DNA of 64,000 bases from Schaalia vaccimaxillae DSM 15804 (GCF_000420425.1 NZ_ATUX01000009.1:124001-188000); one strand, 5' to 3'. Positions 18,971-28,486 are shown, numbered from the stretch's first letter. Translations and numbers: made by a program. Notes: a model not told the origin generated them from the sequence alone.

Positions 18971-19548
18971 TCGGTGCCTTCACCTGGGATGAAGGAGCAT
19001 ATCGAGCTCGCATGAGCGCCGACTACAACGTCATGCTTCGTCAGCTCATTCACGAAATTCTCATTGTCTTAGATGAGCCGGGCTCTCACGCAATGGGCAC
19101 GATGGTGGCGGCCTCGACCTCGCTGGAAACAGACCGTGATGCGCCAGTAGAACGGGCGCTCGGCTACCTACTGCCCACGATGAGTTCTGATCCGCGCACT
19201 GCCTCAGAATTACGGGCAATGACCGAGGATCATTTGCGCGGCGAAAAGTCTTCGCGCCTACGCAAAATGATGGAGTCGTTGCGCCAAGCCGCTGAGCACG
19301 GTGATGAAGAGATTTGTCTCGAGGGCAAGGACGTGTGGGAATGGCTGGCAGCGCTCAATGATGTGCGTCTCGGTTTGGCGGGAGAACTGGGGCTGGACAC
19401 CGATGCTGATGCCGACAGAATCGTCGACTTAGCAATGGCGGAGCCAACTGGCCAGCGTGATCAGAGTGCCGCCGCCGTGTACATGCTCCTCACCTGGTGG
19501 CAGGATTCACTACTGCTAGCAATGAAATCGAGGCCCTTGGAGAACTAG
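18967..19548 (+). CDS. DUF2017 family protein
   Basis: Conserved actinobacterial protein of unknown function, always next to clpS; 193 residues, mostly predicted helical, soluble. The opening FTWDEGAYRARMSADYNVML and the C-terminal segment around VYMLLTWWQDSLL fit the family. Translationally coupled to clpS, so a role in regulated proteolysis is plausible but not shown. Confidence 0.88.
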   Translation: MIGAFTWDEGAYRARMSADYNVMLRQLIHEILIVLDEPGSHAMGTMVAASTSLETDRDAPVERALGYLLPTMSSDPRTASELRAMTEDHLRGEKSSRLRKMMESLRQAAEHGDEEICLEGKDVWEWLAALNDVRLGLAGELGLDTDADADRIVDLAMAEPTGQRDQSAAAVYMLLTWWQDSLLLAMKSRPLEN

Positions 19549-19558
19549 TGTCCTTTCT

Positions 19559-20395
19559 ATGGACAACGCGCCAATCGGCATTTTTGATTCGGGCCTGGGA
19601 GGCCTCACGGTTGCGCGCGCCATTATTGACAAATTGCCAGACGAACAGATCCTCTATCTGGGGGACACTGCTCGAACTCCTTACGGTTCGCGCCCCATTG
19701 CCCAAGCCAGAGCTTTTACCCTGACCTGTTTGGACGAGCTGGCATCCCGCGGCGTTAAAGCCATTGTTATTGCCTGCAACACTGCGACGGCAGCAGCACT
19801 ATCAGATGCCCGTGAACGCTACTGGATTGACGCTCAGATTCCAGTCATTGAGGTGATCACTCCTGCCGCCCGCCAGGCTGTGTCCACAACGCGCAATGGC
19901 AAAATCGGCGTAATTGCCACCGCTGCCACCGTTCAGTCGGAGGCGTATCTCAATGCGCTCGCCGCAGTTCCAAATATTGAGGTTCATCAACAGGCATGCC
20001 CGCGATTCGTAGAGTTTGTCGAGGCCGGTGTCACCACCGGAAAAGAGCTTGAAGACGTGGCGCGAGAGTATCTTGCTCCGCTCAAAGAAGCGGGCGTGGA
20101 CACCCTCATTCTGGGATGCACACACTATCCGCTTTTGACGGGCGTTATTGGCCGTGTGATGGGCCATGGCGTGGCCCTGGTGACCTCATCTGAAGCCACC
20201 GCCAACGTGACCTATAACGAACTTACTGATCGTGGTCTGCTTCATGACCCGTGGGCGGATGGGCAAGGGCCACAACATCAATTCCTCACCACTGGTTCCG
20301 GAACGAAGTTCCCGAAGCTGGCGCGTCGTTTCCTTGGCCCTGAGGTTGGCCAGGTTGACCGAGTCAACCTGCAGGCTCCAGGGGTGATCGCATGA
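19559..20395 (+). CDS. murI: Glutamate racemase
   Basis: Makes D-glutamate for peptidoglycan. 278 residues. The catalytic cysteines lie in VIACNTATAAA and LGCTHYPLL; the acidic partner is in IFDSGLGGLTV at the N-terminus, with YLGDTARTPYG next. Follows DUF2017 by ten bases and overlaps the metallo-hydrolase gene, continuing the clpS operon. Confidence 0.96.
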   Translation: MDNAPIGIFDSGLGGLTVARAIIDKLPDEQILYLGDTARTPYGSRPIAQARAFTLTCLDELASRGVKAIVIACNTATAAALSDARERYWIDAQIPVIEVITPAARQAVSTTRNGKIGVIATAATVQSEAYLNALAAVPNIEVHQQACPRFVEFVEAGVTTGKELEDVAREYLAPLKEAGVDTLILGCTHYPLLTGVIGRVMGHGVALVTSSEATANVTYNELTDRGLLHDPWADGQGPQHQFLTTGSGTKFPKLARRFLGPEVGQVDRVNLQAPGVIA

Positions 20396-21189
20396 AACTG
20401 ACGGTTGTGGGATGCACGGGTTCAATGTCGGGCCCGGCCTCGCCTGCGTCGTGCTATTTGGTTCAAGCGATAGGCGAGGATCCCGCCACGGGCTTAGAGC
20501 GGCTTTACACGGTGGTCTTGGACTTGGGACCCGGTGCTTTCGGTGCGCTGTGGCGTCATGTTGACCCGCGTGAACTCGATGCCGTGTATTTGTCTCACTG
20601 TCACGCCGATCACATGGGCGACATTATTTCCCTTCAGGTGCACCGACGTTGGGGCCCTGGGGTGGGCTTGCCTGCGCTGAAGGTCTTAGGGCCAGAAGGC
20701 ACCTTGGATCGCATTCGTCAGATCGACGGGGGAGAAGATCCGGGTGATTTTTCCCTGGAATTTGACGTTGAGACATTGAGCGCGGGCGCGGTTTTTGAAG
20801 TTGGACCGATGACTTTAACCGCGTTCCCAGGTGTCCACACCGTTGACTCTTTTGGCGTACGCATCGATGGGCCTTCCCAGGAGGATCCGAAGGGTCAAGT
20901 GTCGCTGTTCTACACCGGGGATACTGACGAATCTGAGTCGATTGCCCGCGGAGCGCGCAGTGTGGATCTGCTCTTGTCGGAAGTCGGTTTTACTCAAGCA
21001 GACACTGCCGAAGGAATCCACTTAAACGGTGTGAAAGCTGGGGCTTTAGCCGCTGACGCACAGGTCGGTCGCTTAGTGGCCACACATATTCAGCCCTGGA
21101 CTGACCTAGGTGTTGTTGAGGCGGAGCTGCGCCAAACATGGTCTGGACAGCTCGATTTCGCGGCTGCGGGAGCCATCTACTCGATCTGA
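20392..21189 (+). CDS. Metallo-beta-lactamase-fold phosphodiesterase (Rv1339-like)
   Basis: 265-residue binuclear metal hydrolase with the motif SHCHADHMGD and later metal ligands around FPGVHTVDSF, FYTGDTDE and VATHIQP. Position after murI is the same as mycobacterial Rv1339, described as an atypical class II cyclic-nucleotide phosphodiesterase; a cAMP-degrading role here is inference by gene order and family. ATGA overlap with murI. Confidence 0.88.
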   Translation: MKLTVVGCTGSMSGPASPASCYLVQAIGEDPATGLERLYTVVLDLGPGAFGALWRHVDPRELDAVYLSHCHADHMGDIISLQVHRRWGPGVGLPALKVLGPEGTLDRIRQIDGGEDPGDFSLEFDVETLSAGAVFEVGPMTLTAFPGVHTVDSFGVRIDGPSQEDPKGQVSLFYTGDTDESESIARGARSVDLLLSEVGFTQADTAEGIHLNGVKAGALAADAQVGRLVATHIQPWTDLGVVEAELRQTWSGQLDFAAAGAIYSI

Positions 21190-21222
21190 GACTGTGCGTT
21201 GCATTGGGCTCAGGTGCAGGGG

Positions 21223-22140
21223 TTAGTCTAGGACGGGTTGAGTTCCTCGCGTGAGTGCCACCCATCGGAAGAGTTGTTCGGCTACCTGCCTGGCAGGTAG
21301 CTGGTCTTTCCAGCCTGCGTTTTTATGGCGTAGAAGGATGCGGCGCACACCCAGGCCGGGCAGGGGAGTGACTCGCATTCCATCTGTCGATATTCCCTCG
21401 ACTCCCATCGCTGGTTCGATAGTGGAGCCGATTCCGGCTCGGATCATTGAGTGAGCCGCTTCGTAATTTGTGTACGAGAAGGGCACCCACTTTGGATGAG
21501 ACAGATTGGAAGCGACGCGATCCATGACGTGGGCGCCGATGGAGCCGGGCGCCACGCGAAGCCATTCGATCATGTCCAAGTCGCGTTCGGATCCGACATG
21601 TGGGGCGGATTCTGGCGTGACGAGGACCCATGGTTCGTCAATGAAGGGTTCGTCGGTGTAACCGCGTACGGGCGGTCCGGGTTCGGAGTCCCGCTCAATG
21701 ACGAGGAGGTCGTAGCGTCCTGAACGCAGAGCTGCCATTCCGGGGAGTTCTTCTGTTTCTGCGAGGTGAATTTCAACGCCTGGCAAGGCGGCTTTGAGGT
21801 GGTCAACGAAGGGCAACAGGACAGTTCGTAGGACTGATTGGAAGGCGCCGATAGTGACGACGCCCGTCACTTGTCCTGCTAAAGGTAGAAGGATTTGCGC
21901 GGTTTCTTGAAGCTCGTTTTCTATGCGTTCTGCAGTTTGAACGAGGACGCGACCTGCGGGGGTGAGTATGGCTCCTGAAGGGGTGCGTTCGATGAGTTCG
22001 AGGCCGACTTCGTTCTCAAGTTTTTGGATCTGCTGCGACACGGCTGAAGGGGAGATAAAGAGCACATCTGCCGCTGAAACGATGCCTCCTTCTCGTTCGA
22101 CGGCGAGCAAAATGGGGAGTCTGCGCGGATCGATATCCAC
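21223..22140 (-). CDS. LysR-family transcriptional regulator
   Basis: 305 residues: N-terminal winged helix-turn-helix (residues 3-62, AADVLFISPSAVSQQIQKLE as recognition region) and a C-terminal substrate-binding effector domain. Transcribed away from a small membrane-protein gene across a 78-base gap that holds TCCA-N7-TGGA (22185-22199), a plausible LysR-type site. It is inserted, together with the next two genes, into a block that is otherwise conserved (murI-MBL-rph-rdgB). The ligand is unknown. Confidence 0.9.
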   Translation of the reverse strand: MDIDPRRLPILLAVEREGGIVSAADVLFISPSAVSQQIQKLENEVGLELIERTPSGAILTPAGRVLVQTAERIENELQETAQILLPLAGQVTGVVTIGAFQSVLRTVLLPFVDHLKAALPGVEIHLAETEELPGMAALRSGRYDLLVIERDSEPGPPVRGYTDEPFIDEPWVLVTPESAPHVGSERDLDMIEWLRVAPGSIGAHVMDRVASNLSHPKWVPFSYTNYEAAHSMIRAGIGSTIEPAMGVEGISTDGMRVTPLPGLGVRRILLRHKNAGWKDQLPARQVAEQLFRWVALTRGTQPVLD

Positions 22141-22218
22141 AGCGCCTCCTAATTAAGAAAAACTGCATCAGATATGAAGATTGGTCCAATTGTACTGGAT
22201 TAGTTTCCGGGCCAAGAT

Positions 22219-22578
22219 ATGGCCATGGAAATGACGCTTTATGAGGCTGCGATGATCCTTGGCTGGCTGGGAGCAGCCTGCTCCATGTGTGCTTACTACC
22301 TTGTGTCTTCTGGGCGTTTTGCCGCAGACTCACTGAGGTATCACGCGCTCAATATCTTCGCGTGCTTCATGCTTGTCATCGCCTGCCTGTCTACCGGGTC
22401 TTGGCCCTCAATGGTGACGAATCTGTTGTTCATTGCTATCGGTGTGCGTATGACATGGAGGGTTCGAGATCGTCTTTTTGCTCGTCTGCGCTCCGTGGTC
22501 ACTTTCCCGGTTCGACAGCTTCGCCAGTTGCGATCCCGTCATCGGATCGTAACCATGCGGACCGTTCGCAACGGCTGA
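22219..22578 (+). CDS. Small membrane protein, CBU_0592-like
   Basis: 119 residues with three hydrophobic segments at about 9-28, 42-60 and 66-82 and a basic cytoplasmic tail rich in Arg. The pattern GWLGAACSMCAYYLVS followed by HALNIFACFMLVI resembles the CBU_0592 family of membrane proteins of unknown function. Start is uncertain: ATG codons at 22219, 22225 and 22234 are in frame without a clear ribosome-binding site. Divergent from the LysR gene and so a candidate target of it. Confidence 0.7.
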   Translation: MAMEMTLYEAAMILGWLGAACSMCAYYLVSSGRFAADSLRYHALNIFACFMLVIACLSTGSWPSMVTNLLFIAIGVRMTWRVRDRLFARLRSVVTFPVRQLRQLRSRHRIVTMRTVRNG

Positions 22579-22656
22579 AAATCTGCACAAAAGATGGGAC
22601 AATTTTTTCATGCGATGGGCAAAGGGGCCCGTCTCATCCAGCAGTGAGGAGTGACC

Positions 22657-22794
22657 GTGACAGCCACAAGCACATCATTGATCGCCCGACTGCGCGCCTG
22701 GGCAAAGCCGAAGATCCAATGGCGAAACCAAAAGCGCGACGAAGTGCAATTCGTTCTCGACCGACCGCTCATGGGCAACCTCGTTGCCCGTTAA
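22657..22794 (+). CDS. 45-residue basic small protein
   Basis: Not recognised. GAGGAG is placed five bases before a GTG start, giving a 45-residue frame that begins VTATSTSLIARLRAW, has a basic middle (KPKIQWRNQKRDE), and ends LMGNLVAR. A strong hairpin lies 30 bases behind its stop, so it has the layout of a stand-alone small gene. Not membrane-spanning. Real translation is likely from the ribosome-binding site and the hairpin; function unknown. Confidence 0.55.
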   Translation: MTATSTSLIARLRAWAKPKIQWRNQKRDEVQFVLDRPLMGNLVAR

Positions 22795-22824
22795 CGAAAA
22801 GCGCACTTCCAGTCACGAACCGTA

Positions 22825-22852
22825 AACCGCCCTGGCATTAGCCAGGGCGGTT
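22825..22852. terminator. Hairpin after the 45-residue gene
   Basis: AACCGCCCTGGC and GCCAGGGCGGTT form a perfect 12-bp stem around an ATTA loop. There is no long T tract, but placed between convergent genes (small ORF and rdgB) it probably acts as a two-way terminator. Confidence 0.7.
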
Positions 22853-22890
22853 CGACGTTCCGCAGAGCCAAGCATTCTCGGCGCGCTCAA

Positions 22891-23508
22891 CTAACCTCGC
22901 AATGCCTCGATGATCGTTGGAGCCAAACGCCTAAAGGCAATCCCGCGGTGGCTGATCGCATTCTTTTCATCAGCACTCATTTGAGCCGTCGACACATCAA
23001 ACCCATCCGGAACAAAGATCGGGTCATAACCGAATCCGCCATTGCCGCGAGGCTCGCGCAGGAGATGTCCTTGAACTTCCCCGCGCTCAACGAACTCTCG
23101 ACCGTCGGGCAAAACCAGAGCAGCAGCCGAAACAAAGGCAGCTGAGCGCTGCTCATCGCGCACATCTGAAAGCTGGGACAATAGCAAGTCGAGGTTAGCT
23201 TGATCATCACCATGACGGCCACACCAACGAGCCGAAAAAATACCCGGGGCCCCACCCAGGATGTCAACGGCGATCCCAGAATCATCCGCAATCGCTGCCA
23301 GCCCCGTTGCGCCAGCCAGGTGGCGCGCCTTGATGAGCGAATTCTCCTCGAAAGTAGCGCCGTCCTCGATAGGTTCTTCCACATCGAAATCCGACATCCG
23401 CGCTACAAGCCCAGGACCAAAACCCTCCCAGGCGGGAGCCAGGATTGCTTCCAACTCGCTGATCTTGTGAGCATTGCCGGTGGCAAAAACCAGACGCGGC
23501 GTACTCAC
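22891..23508 (-). CDS. rdgB: Non-canonical purine NTP pyrophosphatase (RdgB/HAM1)
   Basis: Removes dITP, ITP and XTP from the nucleotide pool to prevent mutagenesis. 205 residues with [12 protein letters not shown] at the N-terminus, [22 protein letters not shown] (catalytic Asp) and the C-terminal FGYDPIF and SHRGIAFR motifs. Overlaps rph by 4 bases, the usual rph-rdgB pair; here the pair is on the opposite strand from murI. Confidence 0.96.
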   Translation of the reverse strand: MSTPRLVFATGNAHKISELEAILAPAWEGFGPGLVARMSDFDVEEPIEDGATFEENSLIKARHLAGATGLAAIADDSGIAVDILGGAPGIFSARWCGRHGDDQANLDLLLSQLSDVRDEQRSAAFVSAAALVLPDGREFVERGEVQGHLLREPRGNGGFGYDPIFVPDGFDVSTAQMSADEKNAISHRGIAFRRLAPTIIEALRG

Positions 23509-24278
23509 AGCGTCACCTCAATGCGCTGCCCGCTGGCAGCTGCAAGACACTCGCGCTGAGCTTTGGCCAGCTGAGCATTGCCCAAGGTCGCCAGATCAAG
23601 AAGCTGACCCAATTCGTCGCGATTAAAAGGAGCGTGCTCAGCCGTGCCCTGAACCTCGATGAACTGGCCATCGCCGGTCTGGACAACATTCATATCCGTT
23701 TCAGCGCGAACATCTTCGACGTAAGGAAGATCCAACATCGCCCGCCCGTCAATGATCCCCACAGAAATCGCCGAAACAGAATCGGTCAGAACCTGCTTGC
23801 CTGCCTGGGGCACGATAATCCCCTGCTCGGTACCCCAACGAACCGCCTCAGCCAAAGCAACGTAGGCGCCCGTGACCGATGCGGTACGAGTGCCACCATC
23901 GGCGCGCAAAACATCGCAGTCCAGAACAATCGTGTTCTCGCCAAGAGCCGACACGTCGATGATTGCGCGCAGCGAACGTCCGATTAGGCGCGAGATCTCC
24001 TGGGTGCGCCCAGAAACCTTGCCTTTAATGGACTCACGTTGGGAGCGCTCCGACGTTGCGCGAGGAAGCATCGAATATTCGGCCGTCACCCAGCCTTCTC
24101 CCGATCCCTTGCGCCAACGGGGCACGCCCTCGGTCAGTGAAGCGACGCACAGCACGCGAGTGTCACCAAATTCGACCAGAACCGAACCTTCACCCGTCCC
24201 TGACCAGCCGCGGGTCATAGCAATGGGACGTAGTTGGTCAACCAAGCGCCCATCGGCGCGCAAAACATCATCAGTCAT
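23505..24278 (-). CDS. rph: Ribonuclease PH
   Basis: Phosphate-dependent 3' to 5' exoribonuclease that trims tRNA 3' ends. 257 residues. Motifs: [33 protein letters not shown] (phosphate-binding Arg), [15 protein letters not shown], and [11 protein letters not shown]. Divergent from nudC with only 36 bases between start codons, so their promoters must overlap. Confidence 0.96.
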   Translation of the reverse strand: MTDDVLRADGRLVDQLRPIAMTRGWSGTGEGSVLVEFGDTRVLCVASLTEGVPRWRKGSGEGWVTAEYSMLPRATSERSQRESIKGKVSGRTQEISRLIGRSLRAIIDVSALGENTIVLDCDVLRADGGTRTASVTGAYVALAEAVRWGTEQGIIVPQAGKQVLTDSVSAISVGIIDGRAMLDLPYVEDVRAETDMNVVQTGDGQFIEVQGTAEHAPFNRDELGQLLDLATLGNAQLAKAQRECLAAASGQRIEVTL

Positions 24279-24314
24279 AGTGCTCAGCCTAGCCGAGGGT
24301 TATACGGTGGAGAC

Positions 24315-25376
24315 ATGCGACTTGAGCTGCCCCTCTCCCGTGGACGCGTCGACCCCCTTGTCCCGCTGCGAGAACTCCTCGATCCTTCGACGCTTGTGCG
24401 CAAGGGGCCAGAAGCGGCCACTAGTGTCGCCCCAGCAATCACACAGGTTCAGACTTTCATTGTTGGACCGCGAGGCGAAATCGCCCTCGTATCCGAACAA
24501 GACGGCTACCCCCAGCGCCCGCCGCACTTGTACCGACCCCGCCACGCCGAAGCGTTGAAACTCCTTGACGAAGGGTGCGACAGCTATTTCATCGGCGCCA
24601 CCGACAACCACATTGCACGAGTAGCTATTGTCGTTGATCCCAGAGCTCACGGTCAGGGGACTGGTGACGACAACTCAACCGCGAACGAGCAAGACAACGA
24701 CCAGAAGGCACCTACGTTTGCCTGGGCATGGGCGAACCTACGATGGGCTGGATACCTCCTAGAACCCGACGAATCAGCGCTCGCGGTCAGCGCCGTGTCA
24801 CTAGCAGCGTGGCATCGGATGTACCAGTTCTGTGCTCAATGCGGATCACCCGTTGGCGTAGTCAACGGCGGCTGGGCATCTCGGTGCTCGGGTTGCGCCA
24901 AACTGGAGTTTCCTCGCCACGATCCCGCCGTAATCGTCCTCGTAATCGACGGACACGACCGGGCGTTACTTGCCCACAATGTCAATTGGGAGGGCAACTT
25001 CGCGTCGACAATCGCAGGTTTTGTCGAGGCCGGCGAATCACCTGATCTTGCCGTGGCTCGAGAACTCATGGAAGAAGTGGGGGTACGGATTTGTGAACCC
25101 GAATATGTGGGTACGCAACCTTGGCCTTTCCCCCGCTCTCAAATGCTTGGATATGTTGCCAGAACAGTAGATGACACGGTTGAGCCGGTGCCTGATGGAG
25201 AAGAGATCGAGTGGGCGGCCTTCTACAGCCGCGAAGAATTAGCACACGCTATTGAGCAGGAACAATTGGTGCCTCCTGGTCGCAGTTCCATCGCTTACGC
25301 GATGCTGCGCGAATGGTATGGGGGAGAACTTCCGCAACCGCCCAACGCTTCAGATCCGTTGCGTTTGCCGTGGTGA
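24315..25376 (+). CDS. nudC: NADH pyrophosphatase (NudC-type Nudix hydrolase)
   Basis: Hydrolyses NADH to NMNH and AMP and may remove NAD caps from RNA. 353 residues: N-terminal domain, zinc ribbon (FCAQCGSPV and SRCSGCAKLEF), Nudix box spanning GFVEAGESPDLAVARELMEE and VGV, and the NudC-specific TQPWPFPRSQML. ATG at 24315 follows GGAG; the frame extends to 24234 into the rph start and was not used. Confidence 0.93.
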   Translation: MRLELPLSRGRVDPLVPLRELLDPSTLVRKGPEAATSVAPAITQVQTFIVGPRGEIALVSEQDGYPQRPPHLYRPRHAEALKLLDEGCDSYFIGATDNHIARVAIVVDPRAHGQGTGDDNSTANEQDNDQKAPTFAWAWANLRWAGYLLEPDESALAVSAVSLAAWHRMYQFCAQCGSPVGVVNGGWASRCSGCAKLEFPRHDPAVIVLVIDGHDRALLAHNVNWEGNFASTIAGFVEAGESPDLAVARELMEEVGVRICEPEYVGTQPWPFPRSQMLGYVARTVDDTVEPVPDGEEIEWAAFYSREELAHAIEQEQLVPPGRSSIAYAMLREWYGGELPQPPNASDPLRLPW

Positions 25377-25458
25377 AGCTGGTGTCCACAGGTTTGTCTG
25401 CTGTTCGCTTGTCCACAGGTGATACGCACACGAGGGCGGTCCATGGGATGATCCGACT

Positions 25459-27504
25459 ATGACAGAACTACCGGCGAGCACATTCTTGGACGCACTCGAC
25501 GAGGACCAACGCGCCGTAGCCACCCAAGTGTCCGGGCCGCTTGCAGTACTTGCCGGCGCAGGAACTGGAAAAACCCGTGCCATCACTTATCGCATCGCAT
25601 ACGGGGCTCGCGTGGGGGCTTTTGATCCGGCAAATGTTCTGGCCGTGACCTTTACTCGTCGTGCAGCCTACGAAATGCGGCATCGCCTGGCGCAACTGGG
25701 TGTTCCAGGCGTTCAAACTCGAACATTCCATGCGGCTGCTCTGCGCCAGCTTCAATACTTTTGGCCGACGGTCATTGGTGGTCCCGTACCGCAGATCGTT
25801 TCGTCCAAAGCCTCTTTGGTTGCCGCTTCGACAGCTCGGCTAGGTATTCGCGCAGACAAGACAACGGTGCGTGACCTGGCAGCGGAAATTGAGTGGGCAA
25901 AAGTATCCATGGTGGATGCGGAACATTATGAGCGCAAAATCCGGCGTGAGGGCCGAGAAGCGCCCGGAGGGCTGAGCAGTTCCGATATGGCCAAGCTGCT
26001 TGATGTTTACGAGGACGCCAAGACTGAACGCGGATGTATCGACTTTGAAGATGTCCTGATCAACATGTGCGGGATGCTTCAAGAGCGTCCCGAGGTCGCA
26101 TCAAAGGTCAGAGCCCAGTACCGCAACTTCGTCGTCGATGAGTTCCAAGACGTTAGTCTTCTTCAACATCGCCTGCTCGACCTGTGGTTGGGCGGCCGCC
26201 ACGACGTGTGTGTTGTTGGCGATGTTGCGCAAACGATTTATTCCTTTACAGGAGCTACACCGAAATTCCTCATTGACTTTCCGAAAGAGCATCCGGGTGC
26301 GCGGGTCTTGGAGTTGGTGCGTGACTACCGCTCAACTCCCCAGATTGTTTCCATTGCGAATTCGCTCATGGTTGGGGCGAAGAAGACTACGGGTGCGGTC
26401 CGTCTGGTCGCTCAAAAGCCGTCAGGTCCCGCGGTCGCATTCCGCACCTACAGCGATGATCGCACCGAGGCTGAAGGGGTAGCGGATCGAATTACTCAGC
26501 TGATCGCGTCGGGAACTCCCGCTCACCAGATCGCCGTTCTATTCAGAATGAATAGCCAGTCTCAAGTTTTTGAAGAGGTCCTCGCCTCGCGTGGTATTCC
26601 GGTTGCAATGTCGAACTCCACGCCTTTCTTCATGCGAGAGGATGTTCGGCAAGCCTTGTCGGCTTTGCGGGCCGCAGCCCTGGCTGACGGCCAGGGCGGA
26701 TCGCCTGAAGTCATTCAAGTCGTTCGCGACGTCATGGAAAGTATTGGCTGGACCGTGGATATGCCTGCTGGCGGTGCGGGTCAAGAACGGTGGGCTAATC
26801 TCAACGTGATTGTCCAGTGGGCCGAAGACTCCACGGCAAAGGACCTCTCAGGATTCATCGCGCAACTCGAAGAACGCGCCCAGTATCAGGTTGAACCGGA
26901 TCAGGCCGGTGTCGAATTAGCTACGATCCACACCGCAAAGGGGCTCGAATGGGAAGCGGCGTTCCTTGTTGGTGTTGCTGAAGGCTTATTGCCCATCAGC
27001 TACGCGAAAACGCCACAAGCCCGCGAGGAAGAACGCAGGCTGCTCTACGTGGCAATTACTCGCGCTCGGCATGTGTTGGAGGTGTCGTGGGCGCGTGCCC
27101 GCACGGAAGGTGCACGAGGAGGGCGATATCGCTCCCGACTGCTTGACGGTATTTGGCCTCAGGAAGCACCCCAGGTACGCGTTCCCGCCCACGCTCACTC
27201 ATCTCGCGCGTCGGCGAAACAAAAGAACCGCGCCTTTGAGGAAAGTGAATCGGTCGAAACCGTTGAATTATTTGGTCGGTTGAAGACCTGGAGATTAGCG
27301 ACCTCGAAAGCTGGATCGATCCCGCCCTACTCGGTGTTTACGGATCAAACCTTGAGAGATGTTGCTATAGCCCGTCCCAAAACATTGAGGCAACTACGGA
27401 TTATTTCTGGCATTGGGGATGTGAAACTGGAACGGTACGGCGCTCAAGTGTTGGCTATCGTCCGGGGAGAAGACGTTGGCATTGAAACGGATACATCAGC
27501 CTGA
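25459..27504 (+). CDS. uvrD2: ATP-dependent DNA helicase UvrD2
   Basis: Superfamily 1A 3' to 5' helicase. 681 residues: Walker A AGAGTGKTRAITY near 34, motif II VDEFQDVSLLQ, motif III VVGDVAQTIYSFTGA, motif V IHTAKGLEWEAAF, motif VI LLYVAITRARHVL, and a C-terminal HRDC domain (about 605-670) which defines actinobacterial UvrD2. Follows nudC as in mycobacteria. Its end faces the ThiF-like gene with a 40-base gap. Confidence 0.94.
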   Translation: MTELPASTFLDALDEDQRAVATQVSGPLAVLAGAGTGKTRAITYRIAYGARVGAFDPANVLAVTFTRRAAYEMRHRLAQLGVPGVQTRTFHAAALRQLQYFWPTVIGGPVPQIVSSKASLVAASTARLGIRADKTTVRDLAAEIEWAKVSMVDAEHYERKIRREGREAPGGLSSSDMAKLLDVYEDAKTERGCIDFEDVLINMCGMLQERPEVASKVRAQYRNFVVDEFQDVSLLQHRLLDLWLGGRHDVCVVGDVAQTIYSFTGATPKFLIDFPKEHPGARVLELVRDYRSTPQIVSIANSLMVGAKKTTGAVRLVAQKPSGPAVAFRTYSDDRTEAEGVADRITQLIASGTPAHQIAVLFRMNSQSQVFEEVLASRGIPVAMSNSTPFFMREDVRQALSALRAAALADGQGGSPEVIQVVRDVMESIGWTVDMPAGGAGQERWANLNVIVQWAEDSTAKDLSGFIAQLEERAQYQVEPDQAGVELATIHTAKGLEWEAAFLVGVAEGLLPISYAKTPQAREEERRLLYVAITRARHVLEVSWARARTEGARGGRYRSRLLDGIWPQEAPQVRVPAHAHSSRASAKQKNRAFEESESVETVELFGRLKTWRLATSKAGSIPPYSVFTDQTLRDVAIARPKTLRQLRIISGIGDVKLERYGAQVLAIVRGEDVGIETDTSA

Positions 27505-27544
27505 CCGACATTCAGATGTGGCAGCCTGTGTTCCTATTTTGGCT

Positions 27545-28486
27545 CTATGCCACCTCATCAACTGGTCGTAAAAACGGAACTCCGGACGCTCCGCAACTGC
27601 ACATGCGGTGGGGAAGATGGCTTTCGGTGTGCTCGACGCTGCCATCTAGTCCGACCCATATTGATGACTGGCAGTCATCGGTGTCTAGACGGCCATCTGC
27701 CCAATCTTCAATGAGTGCAGCGATGCGGACGCCTGCACCAACATGGCTAACAAGTGGGGCGCTTGCCAACGGCCAGGATCGTGCCTCGTGCAGATGGGTG
27801 AGCCTGAGAGGATCCTCGGCAAAACGCTGAGCCTCGACGCATAGGTGGCAGCATGTGGAGCCTGGAATGACCAGGGGACCGACCTCGTATCCATGTTCCA
27901 TACGGGTTATCAGCAACTGGGGTGCGTCTTCTGCATTCAAGACTGTTGTGATTGCTGGGTCGATACAACGATTGCCGCCCACCAGAACCAGATCTGCGGG
28001 CCCACCAAAACCTCGGGTGGTTTCCGGTCTTCTACGTTCAATGAACTCGTAGCAGGCAGCGGATCTGGTGGCGGCGAAATACCCGCCACCTAGTGCGTCG
28101 TTGAGGTCTGCGTCCACCGGTCGTGAATCTGCAATAGCCAGCGAAATATCGAGGTGGCCGCCCAATGTGCATATTGCGAATAATGAGGCGGGGGTAGCGG
28201 TTTCGATCCGAATCTTCACAGAGCGTGGGTGGCGCTTGTCGGCGACGAGGCCTGCATCTTGTAGGAGCGCTTCGAATTGGCGTGCTCTGGGTGGGTCATT
28301 GACGAGTAATTCTGATTCGTTGAAGTTGCCACGCTTTCGATGGCTCGCTGAGTCAGCGAGGCAGGCGAGCCACTGCTGTTCGGTGGCATTGAGGCCCTCT
28401 AGCCTCACATGGTGCAGCGGATCGGCGCCGATCTGCATACATCCAGGTCCGGACCATAGCAGAGCTGTCCCATAACGCAGTTTCAT
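27545..28486 (-). CDS. ThiF-fold / cyclodehydratase-like protein
   Basis: 313-residue protein resembling the leader-peptide-binding and ThiF-like domains of azole-peptide cyclodehydratases. Visible are VIPGSTCCHLCVEAQRF (a C-x2-C), followed by a Leu/Ala-rich segment and HRMCSCGA (a second Cys pair), which together suit a structural zinc. A typical ATP-binding GxGxxG loop is weak (LVLVGGNRC). I chose the ATG at 28486, six bases after GGAAGGA. It lies where Rv3196-like genes lie in mycobacteria, with no peptide precursor or YcaO nearby, so a housekeeping role is more likely than natural-product synthesis. Function unknown. Confidence 0.6.
   Translation of the reverse strand: MKLRYGTALLWSGPGCMQIGADPLHHVRLEGLNATEQQWLACLADSASHRKRGNFNESELLVNDPPRARQFEALLQDAGLVADKRHPRSVKIRIETATPASLFAICTLGGHLDISLAIADSRPVDADLNDALGGGYFAATRSAACYEFIERRRPETTRGFGGPADLVLVGGNRCIDPAITTVLNAEDAPQLLITRMEHGYEVGPLVIPGSTCCHLCVEAQRFAEDPLRLTHLHEARSWPLASAPLVSHVGAGVRIAALIEDWADGRLDTDDCQSSIWVGLDGSVEHTESHLPHRMCSCGASGVPFLRPVDEVA

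Noticed and set aside
23872-24558. 228-codon plus-strand frame over rph and the nudC start
   Set aside because: Antisense to ribonuclease PH, rich in Ser, Arg and Pro, no ribosome-binding site, no family resemblance.
27545-28486. Azole-peptide (TOMM) biosynthesis cluster around the ThiF-like gene
   Set aside because: No YcaO, dehydrogenase, precursor peptide or exporter next to it, and the location is a conserved housekeeping block.
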